Origin: Polyangia bacterium
GTDB lineage: Bacteria > Myxococcota_A > Polyangia > Nannocystales > Nannocystaceae
Length of the DNA: 64,000 bases
Reading direction: 5' to 3'
NCBI GenBank assembly: GCA_030429545.1
Contig: JAUIFF010000019.1
Span: 62,001 to 126,000, forward strand
Shown: piece after piece, positions 15,386 through 23,315 of the stretch
Position numbering within the stretch: position 1 is the first letter of the stretch
How the letters are laid out: every line of letters starts with the position of its first letter
Translations under genes and position numbers: made by a program
Notes under the pieces: model-generated
Told to the model about the DNA's origin: nothing
Database searches by the model: none
What the model saw: the letters and a program-made list of their open reading frames with translations, nothing else

Positions 15386-16467
15386 ACTGGCTACCCAGGT
15401 TTGCGCCCCTCGGTCTTCTCGCGATGACAGCCTGCGCGGCGGAGCCGGAGCTTCTCGACCGTGGAGCCGTGTTCGCCCAACTCGGAGACCAGGTCATCGT
15501 CCCCCCGCTGCAAGACTTTGCCGAACGCTCGCAAGACCTTCTGAACGCGACCGAAGCTTTTTGTGGCGACATCAATCACCAGACCCTCGACGCAGCCCAG
15601 GCCAGTTGGCGTGCAACCCGAAAACCCTGGAGTCTGTCGCGGGCGGCCGGCTTTGGCCCGGTCGAGGAACTCGGTATCGAAAGCGGCATCGATTTTTGGC
15701 CCGCACGGCGCCAAAATATCGAGAACACCCTGGTACTTCACGACGCGATTACGCCCGAGACGATCGACCAACTCGGGGTCAGTGCCAAGGGGCTCCCGGC
15801 GATCGAATACCTCTTATTTGCAGAAACATTCGATACCGCGGCAGTGCTTGCCACCTTCCCCCCCGACCCCGCCGGCGAGCTGCGCTGTGCCTACCTCGTG
15901 GCCCTCACACGCGACATCCGCGATCGGGCAGGCAACCTGCTTGCCGACTGGGAGCGAGATGGCGGCCATCTCCAGGCGTTCAAGACCGCCGGCGATGGCA
16001 GCACCATCTACCCCACACACCAGGATGCCGTCGATATACTTGTCAATACAATCGTCGCGCACCTGACCTATGTCGTCGACAACAAACTCGACAAGCCGCT
16101 GACGACCACCGGCGACCCAGTCGAGTTGCTCGAGTCGAGGTTTTGCGACTGCGCAGCGGCAGATCTGCGTGACAACCTCGCGGGACTTGCGGCGCTGTAC
16201 TCGGGAGGGGCCGCAAATAAACCCGGGCTGCACACACTGGTTGCATTTGTCAGCCCCGCTCTCGACCAACGTGTATCTGCACAAATTGTCGCCGCGCAAG
16301 CAGCCGCAGACGCTATCACCGGCCCGCTACGCCTCGCTATTGGCAACAACGATGCTGCGGTCCAGACACTGCGAGATGAGGTCGACGCGCTGCGACGCCT
16401 GTTCAAGACCGAGGTCGTGAGTGCACTCGGCGTGACACTGGTGCTTTCAGATAACGACGGTGACTGA
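15382..16467 (+). CDS. Imelysin-family protein (COG3489-like)
   Basis: Second imelysin paralogue of the operon, an exported lipoprotein (lipobox AMTAC) of 361 residues. It has QASWRATRKPWSLSRAAGFGPV and a GLPAIEYLLF segment, where the second-type imelysins keep G-x4-E instead of G-x-H-x2-E. The ATG overlaps the TGA of the di-heme oxidoreductase gene (ATGA), so translation is coupled. Imelysin, di-heme oxidoreductase, imelysin is a recurrent order in iron-regulated loci of proteobacteria. Confidence 0.88.
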   Translation: MNWLPRFAPLGLLAMTACAAEPELLDRGAVFAQLGDQVIVPPLQDFAERSQDLLNATEAFCGDINHQTLDAAQASWRATRKPWSLSRAAGFGPVEELGIESGIDFWPARRQNIENTLVLHDAITPETIDQLGVSAKGLPAIEYLLFAETFDTAAVLATFPPDPAGELRCAYLVALTRDIRDRAGNLLADWERDGGHLQAFKTAGDGSTIYPTHQDAVDILVNTIVAHLTYVVDNKLDKPLTTTGDPVELLESRFCDCAAADLRDNLAGLAALYSGGAANKPGLHTLVAFVSPALDQRVSAQIVAAQAAADAITGPLRLAIGNNDAAVQTLRDEVDALRRLFKTEVVSALGVTLVLSDNDGD

Positions 16468-16468
16468 C

Positions 16469-17788
16469 ATGTTGCCAGCACCGGCGAAAGGCCCGTCACG
16501 TCGGGTCAGCATCGCCTCGCTCGTCGCCTTCAGGATCCTGTTTGGCCTCACCATGCTGGTGAGCACAGTGCGTTTTGTCGCCCGCGGCTGGGTCGACTCG
16601 CTGTATCTCGAGCCCACATACCACTTTACCTACTGGGGGTTTTCGTGGGTACAGCCATGGCCAGCATTCTGGATGTACATGCACTTTATCCTACTCGGGG
16701 TCTGCGCGCTGTGTATCTGCATTGGTTTTTACTACCGCCTCGCAGCTGCGGTATTTTTCTTGAGTTTTACCTACATCGAGTTGCTCGACCAGGCGACATA
16801 CCTCAACCATTACTACCTCGTGAGCCTGTTGAGTATGCTGGCGATCTTCTTGCCACTGCACGCCAATGCGTCACTCGACGCCAAGCGCCGGCCGAGCCTG
16901 CGGCGGACCCACGTACCCGCACTGTACCTGTGGGTGATTCGCGGTCAAGTCGCGCTCGTCTACCTGTTTGCCGGGGCAGCCAAACTCCAGCGCGATTGGC
17001 TTGTCGAGGCCAACCCCCTGGCAATCTGGCTCAAAGCACACACCGGGCTTGCGTGGGTGGGTGCATGGCTCGGCCGCCCCGAGGTCGCCCGGGCGATGAG
17101 CGTGGGCGGTGCCGTGTTCGACCTCGCGATCGTGTTTTTACTGCTGTGGCGCCGCACCCAAATCCCTGCGTTACTAGCCCTGTGTGGGTTTCACACCATC
17201 ACCGGGCTGCTATTCCCGATCGGTGTGTTTCCGTGGTTGATGACCGCCTGTGCACTCATCTTGCTGCCACCAACCTGGCCCCAAGGGTTGCTTGAGCGCG
17301 TGGGCCTGTGGTGGTCGACAACGCACCCAAACACCCATGCCTCTGCACCCAGCCGGGTATGTATGCTCGCTTTTAGTGTCTATGCAACTATCCAAGTAGC
17401 GCTCCCACTACGTCACCACCTCTACCCCGGCGATGTTGCCTGGACCGAAGAAGGTGGGCGATTTGCCTGGCGGGTGATGCTGACAGAGAAGGTCGGAGAT
17501 GCGGTGTTTCGCGTGCACAACCCGGCAACCGGGGCAACCTGGCGCGTGCGCCCCGAAGCCTATCTCACGCCGCTGCAGGCCAAGGAAATGTGCGTTCAGC
17601 CCGACATGCTCCTCGCATTTGCCAGGTTTTTGGGGGCCCGCGAGGCGATGCCGGTCGAAGTCTATGTAGATGCATTTGTTTCGCTCAACGGGCGGCCCGC
17701 CACACGCCTTGTCGATCCCACAGTCAACTTGATGAAACAACACGAAGCCTTCGCCCCCAAAACCTGGCTACTGCCTGCCCCCCACTAG
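16469..17788 (+). CDS. HTTM-domain (gamma-carboxylase-like) membrane protein
   Basis: Polytopic inner-membrane protein with the HTTM domain shared with vitamin K-dependent gamma-carboxylases. It shows ASLVAFRILFGLTML and the SLYLEPTYHFTYWGFSWVQP loop, followed by TYIELLDQATYLNHYYLVSLLSM and the LVYLFAGAAKLQRDWL helix typical of HTTM proteins. The C-terminal third is a soluble domain with VYVDAFVSLNGRP. The start overlaps the imelysin gene; GTG 16460 is an alternative. In iron-regulated loci HTTM proteins often replace the DUF1513 gene after the second imelysin; the actual reaction is unknown. Confidence 0.85.
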   Translation: MLPAPAKGPSRRVSIASLVAFRILFGLTMLVSTVRFVARGWVDSLYLEPTYHFTYWGFSWVQPWPAFWMYMHFILLGVCALCICIGFYYRLAAAVFFLSFTYIELLDQATYLNHYYLVSLLSMLAIFLPLHANASLDAKRRPSLRRTHVPALYLWVIRGQVALVYLFAGAAKLQRDWLVEANPLAIWLKAHTGLAWVGAWLGRPEVARAMSVGGAVFDLAIVFLLLWRRTQIPALLALCGFHTITGLLFPIGVFPWLMTACALILLPPTWPQGLLERVGLWWSTTHPNTHASAPSRVCMLAFSVYATIQVALPLRHHLYPGDVAWTEEGGRFAWRVMLTEKVGDAVFRVHNPATGATWRVRPEAYLTPLQAKEMCVQPDMLLAFARFLGAREAMPVEVYVDAFVSLNGRPATRLVDPTVNLMKQHEAFAPKTWLLPAPH

Positions 17789-17854
17789 CAGCCTGTCACG
17801 ACCCCCCAATCCCAACGTTGTCGCTTATACAGTTGTGAGCCTTCTGCGCGAGAC

Positions 17855-17886
17855 GGCGCACGAGAGAACCTGGGCGTTCGTGCGCC
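17855..17886. terminator. Hairpin downstream of the imelysin operon
   Basis: GGCGCACGA and TCGTGCGCC form a perfect nine-base stem with a 14-base loop, about 70 bases after the HTTM stop. There is no T-run, so it is at best a Rho-type or RNA-stabilising structure. Confidence 0.4.
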
Positions 17887-17908
17887 TCCCGAGCCTCGGC
17901 GCTCGCCG

Positions 17909-17937
17909 GGTTGGCGAATTACCGGTTGGCGAATTAC
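17909..17937. repeat. Short tandem direct repeat upstream of the Cys-rich lipoprotein gene
   Basis: GGTTGGCGAATTAC occurs twice (17909-17922 and 17924-17937), separated by one base, about 65 bases before the ATG at 18002. It could be a tandem activator or repressor site; this is speculative. Confidence 0.5.
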
Positions 17938-18001
17938 TGGAGACTTCTAAAATAACCTCGGGTTGGTCGGTCTATAAGATGTCACCAACTTGGAGAACCC
18001 C

Positions 18002-18385
18002 ATGACCCGTGCCCTACTCACTGTCCTCCTCGCGCTGACCGGATGTCAATCGGCACCCGGACCGGGCACAGACTCGTCGGCCGTGACCTGTGAACGAAAC
18101 TGTCCCTGTGAGGGTGGAGACTGCGTATTTGATTGCGTGGGACCGGAGTGCCAAACCTCGTGCAACTCGGCCGACCTGTGCCAAGTTGGTTGTAACGGCA
18201 CCGAAACCTGTGACGTTGCCTGCAACAGTGTCGACACCTGCCGGGTGTTTTGCGAGGACGCTGTGAGTTGCAACGTCAGCTGTAACTCGGTTGGGAGCTG
18301 CGAAGTCGATTGTCCACACCCCGGTCAGTGCAATATGACTTGTAACTCGTCGGGTTGTAACTGCGTGGGCCCCGGTTGTCCGTAG
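18002..18385 (+). CDS. Small Cys-rich lipoprotein with CNS repeats
   Basis: Exported lipoprotein of 127 residues. The signal peptide ends in a lipobox (LALTGC) at Cys 15. The mature part is built almost entirely of short units of about eight residues with Cys every four or so, many reading C-N-S-x-x-x-C or C-x3-C. Around a quarter of the mature residues are Cys, all presumably disulphide-bonded or metal-binding. GGAG six bases before the ATG at 18002 fixes the start over TTG 17990. Function is unknown. Similar short Cys-repeat proteins are common in Nannocystineae. Confidence 0.8.
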   Translation: MTRALLTVLLALTGCQSAPGPGTDSSAVTCERNCPCEGGDCVFDCVGPECQTSCNSADLCQVGCNGTETCDVACNSVDTCRVFCEDAVSCNVSCNSVGSCEVDCPHPGQCNMTCNSSGCNCVGPGCP

Positions 18386-18467
18386 GCCACCCAATGTCGC
18401 GCACCAGACACATGCGCGCAAATACCCGCGGTTGACAGCGTCCGCACAACAGCGTTACTCAAAAAAC

Positions 18468-19103
18468 ATGACCCATCAGACAGGCATTTTGCTTGCCCTC
18501 ACCGCCCTATTGTGCGCCTGCGACTCGGACAACACCCCAACCGAAAACGCCAAGGCGCAAGTCCCCGCGCAGGCGGCCGCCGAAGCCGAGGCTGAACAAC
18601 CAAAAGACGCTGGCAAGCAAAAGCGCGCCAAGCGGGATCGCGGCGAGATGTCGATGATGCTCGGTGACGTCAAATGGGAAGCCACATCTGCCCGCGCACG
18701 CCTAAAAGACAAAAAACTCAAAATCACCGGGAGCCGGATGGACGGCAGCGTCCAGACATCGATGGTCCGGCAAGCGCTCGACCTGCAGATCGCCGATTTC
18801 AACGGCCCAGGCAGCTATGAGGTCCCGCGTGGACACCAGGGCATGATGTCAAACTTTTCCGTAGTCGGCCTCGATACCAAGTCGATAACCGAAGCCGATT
18901 CGAAGCCCGCGGGCGAGCAACAGGACAAGGCGATGAGCAAAGAGCTAATGAAGAGCCTCGCCGACGCCAAACTTGTGCACCTAGGCGGGGCCAAGGTCGA
19001 AATCACCGCGGCCTCCGATAGCGAAATCAGTGGGACGTTTTCGTTTGACGACGGCAAGCATCAATTTACGGATGGAAAGTTCAGAGCTGTCATCAAAAAG
19101 TAG
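18468..19103 (+). CDS. Lipoprotein of unknown function
   Basis: Exported lipoprotein of 211 residues with lipobox ALLCAC, an Ala/Glu/Gln-rich linker (about 25-50) and a basic stretch (KQKRAKRDRG). A mainly beta-stranded domain follows, ending GTFSFDDGKHQFTDGKFRAVIKK. The domain looks like those small beta-rich periplasmic domains whose sequence repeats strands of T/S-G-x-F, but I do not recognise a family. The ATG at 18468 is chosen because it opens the signal peptide; an earlier start at 18432 would bury it. A stem-loop follows the stop. Confidence 0.75.
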   Translation: MTHQTGILLALTALLCACDSDNTPTENAKAQVPAQAAAEAEAEQPKDAGKQKRAKRDRGEMSMMLGDVKWEATSARARLKDKKLKITGSRMDGSVQTSMVRQALDLQIADFNGPGSYEVPRGHQGMMSNFSVVGLDTKSITEADSKPAGEQQDKAMSKELMKSLADAKLVHLGGAKVEITAASDSEISGTFSFDDGKHQFTDGKFRAVIKK

Positions 19104-19115
19104 ACAAGCGCGGAA

Positions 19116-19147
19116 GCCAGGCGCCACCTCGAGTGACCGCGCCTGGC
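19116..19147. terminator. Stem-loop after the 18468 lipoprotein gene
   Basis: GCCAGGCGC and GCGCCTGGC form a perfect nine-base stem with a 14-base loop, starting 12 bases after the stop codon. A short CTT follows rather than a long T-run, so termination strength is uncertain. Confidence 0.5.
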
Positions 19148-19192
19148 CTTGAGCCACCAATGTGGCCTTAGGCAGACTGATATACTCAGCGC

Positions 19193-19603
19193 ATGCCTTG
19201 GGCCCCTCGCGCGACAGTGCTCGCACTCACTGCACTTTTACAGGTGGCCTGCGCCCGTTCGGTAACCCCGACGCAGCCCCCGGTGAACCTCACCGATGTT
19301 TTGCACAGGGGGGCTGCGATCCCACTTGCCGACTATATCAACAACGCTCGCCAGGGGATTAAAGCCAATGGCGAGTGGGCGATTACCCGCGAAGAAGACG
19401 AGCGGACCGGTGGCAGTGTCTCGCACACAACCATTTGGGTTGAACGGGTTACCGCTGAAAGTCGCGTCAATGTTCGACTCGACTTTCGCGACGGATTGTA
19501 CGGACTTGTCATTACCGGGAGCCAGGGTCTTCCACTCGCAGAGCAGGACTGTGTCCTCCGACTCAACGAAAACTTGCGAGCGGCGATTGGCCTCGAACCG
19601 TAG
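19193..19603 (+). CDS. Small lipoprotein of unknown function
   Basis: Short exported protein of 136 residues with a hydrophobic signal peptide and lipobox (LLQVAC). A compact mixed domain follows, ending in a helix (CVLRLNENLRAAIGLEP). The mature region includes WAITREEDERTGGSVSHTTIWVERV. No family is recognised. It lies in its own unit after the stem-loop at 19116 and converges with the membrane-protein gene at 19615. Confidence 0.65.
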   Translation: MPWAPRATVLALTALLQVACARSVTPTQPPVNLTDVLHRGAAIPLADYINNARQGIKANGEWAITREEDERTGGSVSHTTIWVERVTAESRVNVRLDFRDGLYGLVITGSQGLPLAEQDCVLRLNENLRAAIGLEP

Positions 19604-19614
19604 GATTTTTGTAG

Positions 19615-19992
19615 CTAGGATCGCGTACGCCGGGCTGCGACCCACCCGCCAAACACGGTGGCCCCCATCAACGTCAGGGCCCCGGCCAGATTAAATGCCA
19701 AGTGTTGCCTAGGCGCGTTTGTCAGCACATAAATTGTATCGAGTGCCAAGACAATGAGGACAAGGCCGATATACACAGTTGGCCGCTCCCGGCCGACCAT
19801 GGCGATAAGGCTGCCACCCACCAACCCGGAGATCATCGTCCCGACAACACCGGCGGTGAGGATGCCCCAAGACGCCCCCGGCTCGACTTGACCCGCGAGC
19901 AACAGCTCGAGAAACAGCGCCTGTAACAGCGCAATCACGAGGTAGCCAGCGAGGGCCACCGCGAGCACTTTGACCAAATGAACAACAAACAT
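19615..19992 (-). CDS. Four-helix membrane protein of unknown function
   Basis: Inner-membrane protein of 125 residues with four hydrophobic helices (LVKVLAVALAGYLVIALLQA, a Gly-rich GVVGTMISGLVGGSLIAMVG, TVYIGLVLIVLALDTIYVL and LAGALTLMGATVFGGWVAA) and a basic C-terminus RRTRS. The Gly-rich second helix resembles small TMEM or DUF-type membrane proteins, but I cannot name the family. It starts at ATG 19992 and runs towards the preceding plus-strand gene. Confidence 0.7.
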   Translation of the reverse strand: MFVVHLVKVLAVALAGYLVIALLQALFLELLLAGQVEPGASWGILTAGVVGTMISGLVGGSLIAMVGRERPTVYIGLVLIVLALDTIYVLTNAPRQHLAFNLAGALTLMGATVFGGWVAARRTRS

Positions 19993-20435
19993 GGTGAGCG
20001 CCTAGCTGCCCGTGGTTTTTCTCGCGTGTCGCCTCGCGCCGAAGCGTTTGTCGAAGTTAGGTTTCGTGAGTCGCAGCTGTGGTGAGGCTACGACCGGCTC
20101 CGGGCGTAGATGGCATTGTGGTGGATGCTACGGGAAAATTGGTTGTTCGAACACGTGTGTTGTGCCCGACGCTAAAGACCAGGCCACCTCCGCGACGAAC
20201 CGAATGTTAAAGAAGATCTCACCGAAAAATTCGACCGGGTCCCCTGCCCTCGTCAGGGCAATGTCGATCAGAACAACGATTTGAAGTCATTTGCGGCAAC
20301 TGGTAGCCGAACAAAGAAAAACCAACTTTCTCCGCAACAGCTGCAACAGCCCGACAAACCGGCCGACCCGGTATGCGGCGACTTGACACCTCTGCGCGGT
20401 AATGAAACCGTCCCCAAGCGTCGCCCGGGGTCCAC
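19993..20435. other. Intergenic region, nothing convincing
   Basis: About 440 bases between divergent genes. Open frames here lack signal peptides, family motifs and consistent codon use. The region must hold the promoters of the 19615 and 20436 genes, but no operator or RNA structure stood out. Confidence 0.5.
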
Positions 20436-21530
20436 ATGCGAAGAACCTCCACACTCCTGCTCATCGCCCTACTCGGCACAGCCTGCCAACCCAGCGACGA
20501 CACCGGCACAACCGCCTCCGGCACCTCCGAGACCGAGACCGGCCACGACGGCGATAACTCGATCACCGAGGCCGAACCGGAGCCTGAACCCGAGCCCGAG
20601 CCCGAGCCGACGACGACGACCGGAGACCCGACGGGTTCGGGCACGGCTGACGATACCGAGTCTCCGACGACCGACGGTGCGACAGATACGTCGGACGACG
20701 GGTTTTGTGGTGATGGCGTAGTCCAGGAGGGCGAAGGTTGCGACGACGGCGTCTTCGACCCAAACGGCCCTTGTCTTCCTGGCTGCAACGCAAACGTCTG
20801 CGGCGATGGACATGTCTATACAGGCGTCGAAGATTGCGACGCCGGCCAGCAAAATGGTGCTTACGGTGGCTCGTGTAGCGAAACTTGTACAGGCACTGGT
20901 ATTCCGAGCTGTGGCGACGGGATCCTCCAGGAGGAGTACGAAGCCTGCGAGGAGGGCCAGACCAATGGCGATGGCCTACTGTGCAACGAGTGCCAGTTCG
21001 ACGACTTTCGCTACATCTTTTTGTCGAGCGTCAAGGTCAATGGGGCGATGGAGACGAATCTCTCGGTCCCAGACAGTGCGACCGGCATCTATCGGGCAGA
21101 TGCTATCTGTAATGTCCTTGCATATGCAGCAGAGCTGCCGGGCACGTACTACGCTTGGCTGAGTGATAACAACAACCACGATGAGTCTGATGCTGCGGAT
21201 CGGATCAAGGCTGCTGGTTCGTCGGCGGTTTATGTGATGCCCGGGGTTGGTAAGGTTGCTGATAACTGGGATGATTTGCTCTCGAATGGTCCGAGTGAGC
21301 CGATTGTTTGGACGGAGAAGTCGGATGAGGTTATGCCGGTGCCGGCCAGCGTATGGACGAATACGAGTCCGCAAGGCCTATCGCTAGGGGAAAACGCCTG
21401 CAACAACTGGACCTCAACCCAAGGCTCGGGCTGGGCGGCCGCAACAGTTGAGAACCTCAACTGGACGACCCAGGGCCTCGACCTCTGCGATGAACTTTTG
21501 CACCTCTACTGCATCCAAGGACAGGACTGA
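20436..21530 (+). CDS. Lipoprotein with DUF4215-like Cys repeats and a DUF1554-like domain
   Basis: Surface lipoprotein of 364 residues. Lipobox (LLGTAC) is followed by an acidic linker with a run of Glu-Pro pairs (about residues 47-60). Two or three CGDGV-x5-EGCDDG type DUF4215 units follow (about 90-190). The C-terminal 165 residues match DUF1554, a C-type-lectin-like domain: RYIFLSSVKVNG, ADAICNVLA, YYAWLSD, VWTNTSPQG, and a closing LYCI. The stop overlaps the start of the next gene, which has the same architecture. Codon choice changes inside the DUF1554 part (about 21150-21345). The ligand is unknown; adhesion or carbohydrate binding is a guess from the lectin-like fold. Confidence 0.8.
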   Translation: MRRTSTLLLIALLGTACQPSDDTGTTASGTSETETGHDGDNSITEAEPEPEPEPEPEPTTTTGDPTGSGTADDTESPTTDGATDTSDDGFCGDGVVQEGEGCDDGVFDPNGPCLPGCNANVCGDGHVYTGVEDCDAGQQNGAYGGSCSETCTGTGIPSCGDGILQEEYEACEEGQTNGDGLLCNECQFDDFRYIFLSSVKVNGAMETNLSVPDSATGIYRADAICNVLAYAAELPGTYYAWLSDNNNHDESDAADRIKAAGSSAVYVMPGVGKVADNWDDLLSNGPSEPIVWTEKSDEVMPVPASVWTNTSPQGLSLGENACNNWTSTQGSGWAAATVENLNWTTQGLDLCDELLHLYCIQGQD

Positions 21531-22714
21531 TGAAGATCAACGGTCACACGTTATTTATTTTGCTGGTTGGAGGACTCGCCTGCGCCCCCGAGATTCCCGA
21601 TTACGAAGGTTTCTGGGATGATGAAGCCCGTAAGCGCTGTGGCAATGGGGAAATCGACTTCCACTCGGAAGAATGCGATGAGGGAGACGCAAACAGCCTC
21701 TCTGGCTTCTGCTCACCTACCTGCAAAAAGGCCCGCTGCGGCGACGGCATCCTTCAGCTCGACGAACAGTGCGATGCCGGCGAAGAAAATGCCGATGATG
21801 GCCAGTGCTCACGTATGTGTACCTTCACAAGTTGCGGTGACGGAGTCGTCCAGCTCGGCGAACTCTGCGACGAGGGCGAGGACAACACCGATATCCCGTA
21901 CGGCGGGGGTTGCTCAAACGAGTGCCAGCCTATCCCCCGCTGCGGCGACGGGGTCCTCAATGAGCCCCAAGAACAGTGCGACGACGGCAACGACGATGAT
22001 ACCGATGCTTGCATCAGCACCTGCCAAAACGCCTCCTGCGGCGATGGCTTCGTCTACAACGAAGTCGAACTTTGCGATGACGGCAACGATGATGACACCG
22101 ATGAATGTACAAGCATGTGCGAGCCGGCGACCTGTGGCGATGATATCGTCCAAGCCGGCGAAGAGTGTGACGGCCAAGACAACTGCAACGAGTTGTGCAT
22201 CCGCGATCGCTACGTGTTTGTCACAACGGACTTAATGCGCGGCGACTTTAAAAAAATGGGCAACCTGACAGGCATTGAAGTTGCCGATTCGCTCTGCCGT
22301 GGGCGGGCGAATGGATCCGGGCTCAAGACCGATGCCGACTTCCTCGCCTGGATGAGCGACGACGAAGTCTCACCCGCGCAACGCTTCTTCCGCTCACCAG
22401 GCCGCTACGTCCTTCCTGACGGCACCATCGTCGCAAACTCGTGGGACGACCTCACCGACGGTAGCCTCCAAAACCCGATCGACATGACCGAAGAACAGCT
22501 GCAACCCGCCGGTAGCAATGCATGGACAAACACCGCGCCCGATGGCACGAAGCTCTCCGAAGACTCTTGCCAGAGCTGGTCGAGTGATGACCCAAACGAT
22601 GTCTCGTCGGTCGGCGGGACGTCGAAGACCGACGCCGAGTGGACTGACCGCGGTATTCCTGTCGGTTGTCACGGGGATCGACCGATCTACTGCTTTGAGC
22701 AGGGTCCGGGATGA
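21530..22714 (+). CDS. Lipoprotein with five or six DUF4215 repeats and a DUF1554-like domain
   Basis: Tandem paralogue of the preceding gene, overlapping it by one base (TGATG). Lipobox GGLAC lies at residue 18 and there is almost no linker. DUF4215 units repeat about every 30-40 residues (CGDGILQLDEQCDAG, CGDGVVQLGELCDEG, CGDGVLNEPQEQCDDG, CGDGFVYNEVELCDDG, CGDDIVQAGEECDG). The C-terminal DUF1554-like domain contains YVFVTTDLMRGDF, ADSLCRGRA, FLAWMSDDE, AWTNTAPDG and IYCFEQ. Unlike its partner it has uniform C-ending codon use. The pair probably forms one operon of cell-surface proteins. Confidence 0.82.
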   Translation: MKINGHTLFILLVGGLACAPEIPDYEGFWDDEARKRCGNGEIDFHSEECDEGDANSLSGFCSPTCKKARCGDGILQLDEQCDAGEENADDGQCSRMCTFTSCGDGVVQLGELCDEGEDNTDIPYGGGCSNECQPIPRCGDGVLNEPQEQCDDGNDDDTDACISTCQNASCGDGFVYNEVELCDDGNDDDTDECTSMCEPATCGDDIVQAGEECDGQDNCNELCIRDRYVFVTTDLMRGDFKKMGNLTGIEVADSLCRGRANGSGLKTDADFLAWMSDDEVSPAQRFFRSPGRYVLPDGTIVANSWDDLTDGSLQNPIDMTEEQLQPAGSNAWTNTAPDGTKLSEDSCQSWSSDDPNDVSSVGGTSKTDAEWTDRGIPVGCHGDRPIYCFEQGPG

Positions 22715-22728
22715 GGGACGCCCCACGG

Positions 22729-23229
22729 TCAGCCCGGCTCGGTCGACTCGAGGATAACGAGGTTTGTGTGCCGCTCCATTTGCTGGGCCATCTCCACCGA
22801 GTTTTCGATTGCATGGGCTTGCAGCGCCTTTTGCCCGCGTTTGCCCTTGAGTTTGAACATCAGCGGACCCTTGAGCCCCTGGGTTTTCTTGGCGATCACC
22901 GCCCCAGCTGCCGCCACCGCGAGTGCGCCAACAAGCCCCCCTTGACCGCCAGCGCTGAGGTTGAGGCGCTGGGGCTCAAACGACTCGATGTCCCCCCACG
23001 CGTAGGCCCGGGTGAGAAACCAACTGACTGCAAAACCCTCGTCCGTCAGGCCAACGCGCGCCCGCCTTGCCACCACAAAAAACCAGATCCCCACCGGCAA
23101 CGTGATGATCAAGATGCACATCAACACCGCGGCGAAGTACATAAAGCCTCGCCAGCCGGACTTGATTTTGAACACGCGGCCGGTGCTTTCGGCCTCGGCG
23201 AGAAGTCGTTTGGGGTCGAGTTGTTCCAT
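22729..23229 (-). CDS. Membrane protein with PH-like region
   Basis: Protein of 166 residues with two adjacent N-terminal helices (FMYFAAVLMCILIITLPVGIWFFVV). A cytoplasmic region with RARVGLTDEGFAVSWFLTRAYAWGDIESF resembles bacterial PH-like (YdbT/YcxB-type) domains. A Gly/Ala-rich loop (GGLVGALAVAAAGAVIAKK) and a helical tail follow. No enzyme motif is present. It converges with the preceding lipoprotein gene. Family assignment is tentative. Confidence 0.65.
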   Translation of the reverse strand: MEQLDPKRLLAEAESTGRVFKIKSGWRGFMYFAAVLMCILIITLPVGIWFFVVARRARVGLTDEGFAVSWFLTRAYAWGDIESFEPQRLNLSAGGQGGLVGALAVAAAGAVIAKKTQGLKGPLMFKLKGKRGQKALQAHAIENSVEMAQQMERHTNLVILESTEPG

Positions 23230-23315
23230 GGCGGTCGCCGGAATACTAACGGTTTTCGCCAGCCCGCGCCTAGGCGCCGGGGGTTTTTCTCGCCTATCGT
23301 CTGCGTCGCCTCAGC

